In this document: in pieces, positions 62,103 through 64,000 of the stretch
Layout: each line of letters begins with the position of its first letter
How positions within the stretch are numbered: the first letter of the stretch is position 1
Assembly (NCBI GenBank): GCA_005954745.1
Contig: CP040678.1
Location: 1,674,001-1,738,000 of the forward strand
From: Halostella pelagica
GTDB lineage: Archaea > Halobacteriota > Halobacteria > Halobacteriales > Natronoarchaeaceae
Length of the DNA stretch: 64,000 bases
Direction of reading: 5' to 3'
The notes under the pieces: model-generated
The model's input: only the letters and a program-made list of their open reading frames with translations
What the model was told of the DNA's origin: nothing
Database searches by the model: none
Made by a program: the position numbers and the translations under genes

Positions 62103-63080
62103 ATGATGGTCGGCCACGCGCTGCTCGCGTTCGCCTTGGTTTCCGGGACACTCTCCCTGGCCGGGCGCTCCCGCGAGCGAGCGCTCTCAGTCGGCCTCAT
62201 CGCCGCCGGATTCGCCGTCGTCCCTGACGCGGACATGGTGTACGCCCTGGCCGGCCTCCTCGACGCGAACTACGATAGCGTCTTCTCGGTCACAGAGGCC
62301 TTCTGGGAGACGAGCACGGTCGTCCATCGCTCAGTGACTCACTCGCTGGTCGTCGCGGTGCCAGCGGCGGTCGCGTTCGGGCTCTGGACGGCGGAGTCAC
62401 GTGTCGTGCGCGCCAGTGCCGCCGCGCTGGCCGTTGCGCTCGTCACCGCCGCACACCTGATCACGGGTCCGCTCGCGGCGCTCGTGATGGTCGCGTTTCT
62501 CGTCAGCGGATTCGTCGTCTCGTCGCTGGCGGATTCACAGGGGAAAGCTGGGCCGGTGACGGTCTTCGGGGCCGCAGTAGTCGGGATCTGGTCGCACCCC
62601 TGGGGAGACATGTTCACCGGGGAGGCGCCGCACCTGTTCTACCCTCTTACCGATAGCGCCGCGGTCGAGCGCGTCGCACTCTCACCGGATCCGACGTTGC
62701 ACCTGCTTGGCGCGTTCGGCCTGGAGATCGCGACGCTGTGGCTGGCCGCGCTGGTGTACTGTTATATTTCTAATATCTCTATCTCCGAGAACGTAAATCG
62801 ACGGGCCGCGCTGGGCGTCGTTTACGGCGTCGCCGTGCTGGCGATAGATCCGCCGACGCTCTCGGTGTCGTACCAGTTCGTATTCAGTATCGTCGCCGTC
62901 GGTATCCTCGCTGCGGTCCCGTTCAGTCGGGCGCGGCTTCGAACGCGATTCCCCGGCGATCTGAGCCTCCCGGACCGGATGACGACGCCGGAGGGGGTAC
63001 TGAGGGCACTGTTGACCGGTCTCGCCGGCCTCACTGCGGCATTGCTCGCGTACACCGCTGCGTACGTACTTTTCGTCTGA
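62103..63080 (+). CDS. Membrane-bound metal-dependent hydrolase (YdjM type)
   Basis: A 325-residue membrane protein of the LexA-regulated YdjM/DUF457 family: MMVGHALLAF with an early His, FAVVPDADMVYAL with a PDxD-type motif, HRSVTHSLVVAV with HRxxTHS, and WSHPWGDMF with HxxxD. These His and Asp residues form the family's predicted metal site at the membrane. The C-terminal half has five further membrane segments. The ATG at 62103 was preferred to the upstream GTG-type starts. Substrate unknown. Confidence 0.88.
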   Translation: MMVGHALLAFALVSGTLSLAGRSRERALSVGLIAAGFAVVPDADMVYALAGLLDANYDSVFSVTEAFWETSTVVHRSVTHSLVVAVPAAVAFGLWTAESRVVRASAAALAVALVTAAHLITGPLAALVMVAFLVSGFVVSSLADSQGKAGPVTVFGAAVVGIWSHPWGDMFTGEAPHLFYPLTDSAAVERVALSPDPTLHLLGAFGLEIATLWLAALVYCYISNISISENVNRRAALGVVYGVAVLAIDPPTLSVSYQFVFSIVAVGILAAVPFSRARLRTRFPGDLSLPDRMTTPEGVLRALLTGLAGLTAALLAYTAAYVLFV

Positions 63081-63241
63081 GCGCCGTCTGTGCGCGTGCC
63101 GTTTCCGAACGACCGATACGCCTCGGTTTTTTAAACAGATATTCCGAACCGGTTTCAGCGATAGTCTTGGTTCCCGCCATGACTGGATAATTACAATACC
63201 GCAACACCAACCTTTTACCCGTGACGGGTCCACGCAATGCT

Positions 63242-63859
63242 ATGGCAGACGCGGACATCGACATGCTGTTTCGCGACCGGCGAATCAACGCCGGTATCGC
63301 GTGGCTCCTCGTCGGGTTTCTGGGAGTGATAGCGGTCGTGGAACTAGTCGACGGCGAGTTCCTCTGGGCGGGGTTCGCGGCGACCGTCTGCGTGCTCTCG
63401 TTGCTCCCCATCGTCGCGTACAGGTCGGCTGAAGTGATGCTTCCCTGGGAGGTCGTCGCCGTCGCCGCGCTCCCGGTTCTCGGCCGCACGGTCGCGACAG
63501 TGCCGGTGACCGGGAACCTCGCAACGTACCTATCAGTCGCCGCTGTTGCACTCATCATCGCGGTCCAGTTGCAAGTGTTCACGTCGGTCGAGATGACGTA
63601 CGGGTTCGCAATCCTCTTCGTCGTCGTGACGACGATGGCCGCGGCCGGGACGTGGGCGGTCGTCCGGTGGGCCGCGGATATCCAACTCGGAACCGGATTT
63701 CTCGTCGGCTACGAAGACCCCGAATACGCGCTGATGATCGAGTTCGTCTACTCGTTCGTGGTAGGTATCGTCGCCGGCGTCGTGTTCGAACTGTACTTCC
63801 GCCGGAGAGTTGACACGCACGAACGGCTTCCTGAAGAGGTCGCGGAGGGGGTACAATGA
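63242..63859 (+). CDS. Polytopic membrane protein, unknown function
   Basis: A 205-residue protein with about six membrane helices (for example AGIAWLLVGFLGVIAVVELV and GNLATYLSVAAVALIIAV) and a charged C-terminus (RRRVDTHERLPEEVAEGVQ). No family is recognised. It is coupled to the following gene by an ATGA overlap at 63856. A likely promoter lies in the 160-bp gap upstream. Confidence 0.7.
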   Translation: MADADIDMLFRDRRINAGIAWLLVGFLGVIAVVELVDGEFLWAGFAATVCVLSLLPIVAYRSAEVMLPWEVVAVAALPVLGRTVATVPVTGNLATYLSVAAVALIIAVQLQVFTSVEMTYGFAILFVVVTTMAAAGTWAVVRWAADIQLGTGFLVGYEDPEYALMIEFVYSFVVGIVAGVVFELYFRRRVDTHERLPEEVAEGVQ

Positions 63860-64000
63860 AACTACGCGACAGAGTCGGGATCTCGGAGAACCGGCAGGCA
63901 CAGATCACGTACGTCATGGAGATCGGTCTGGTCGTCCTCTTTTTCCTCGGGATGGAGCGCGGCAGCGTCGGCGTCATGGTCAACTGCGCGGTGGGTCTGG
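63856..64000 (+). CDS. Membrane protein, cut by window end
   Basis: The first 48 codons of a protein starting MKLRDRVGISENRQAQITYV and entering a hydrophobic helix (VMEIGLVVLFFLGM). The ATG overlaps the stop of the preceding membrane protein gene. The two probably form a pair; nothing more can be said from this fragment. Confidence 0.7.
   Translation, partial: MKLRDRVGISENRQAQITYVMEIGLVVLFFLGMERGSVGVMVNCAVGL

Overview
The window is a stretch of chromosome from a haloarchaeon (class Halobacteria). The GC content is high, the proteins are very acidic, and many genes start as leaderless transcripts with a TATA box about 25-30 bp upstream of an ATG or GTG. Archaeal hallmark genes are present: the primase small subunit with a GINS protein, CDC48, L37e with an Sm-like protein, archease with RtcB, MBF1, a PAC2 protein, TrmB and FilR1 regulators, HalOD1, and many haloarchaea-only families. 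I see no insertion sequence, CRISPR array or rRNA. There is one tRNA gene, tRNA-Leu with anticodon GAG. The species cannot be named from the sequence.

Layout. 0-12 kb is mostly housekeeping: a Dna2/Cas4-type nuclease-helicase cut by the window edge, small hypothetical proteins, threonine dehydratase, a methyltransferase, an HExxH protease, an M42 peptidase, the Sm/L37e pair, purF, an acetyltransferase and a DUF420 membrane protein. 12-16.5 kb is an accessory-looking block: a secreted metallo-beta-lactamase/lamin-tail lipoprotein with a DUF3006 partner, a 45-residue membrane peptide, and a 705-residue CHAT (caspase-like) protease of lower GC, ending near the 3' end of tRNA-Leu. 16.6-35 kb returns to core functions: MBF1, AlaX, a FilR1-type regulator, acyl-CoA dehydrogenase, serine acetyltransferase, panB, the DUF7127/CDC48 operon, peroxiredoxin, the priS/GINS operon, archease and RtcB, and a ribose-1,5-bisphosphate isomerase/eIF2B-like protein preceded by a hairpin-rich non-coding stretch.

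37-44 kb is a cell-surface cassette. It encodes four exported beta-rich proteins (two with twin-arginine leaders, one with tandem CARDB domains), a membrane-anchored winged-helix DUF7344 protein, a signal peptidase I with a long C-terminal extension, and a DUF5305 membrane protein. Its make-up resembles the TasA/camelysin plus SipW systems of bacteria and the bundling pili of archaea, and it is the best candidate for an undescribed system here.

44-55 kb is a carbohydrate uptake and oxidation cluster: a TrmB regulator, then a solute-binding lipoprotein, two permeases, a UgpC/MsmK-type ATPase and a small membrane protein in one operon, with two Gfo/Idh/MocA dehydrogenases (the other at 36-37 kb), a xylose-isomerase-like TIM-barrel protein and an aldo/keto reductase nearby. 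An HtrA-like protease lies inside it. 55-64 kb holds a second TrmB protein, a PAC2 protein, two MscS-type channels, a UspA protein, small DUF5816 and DUF7116-like proteins, a class V aminotransferase and membrane proteins running off the end.
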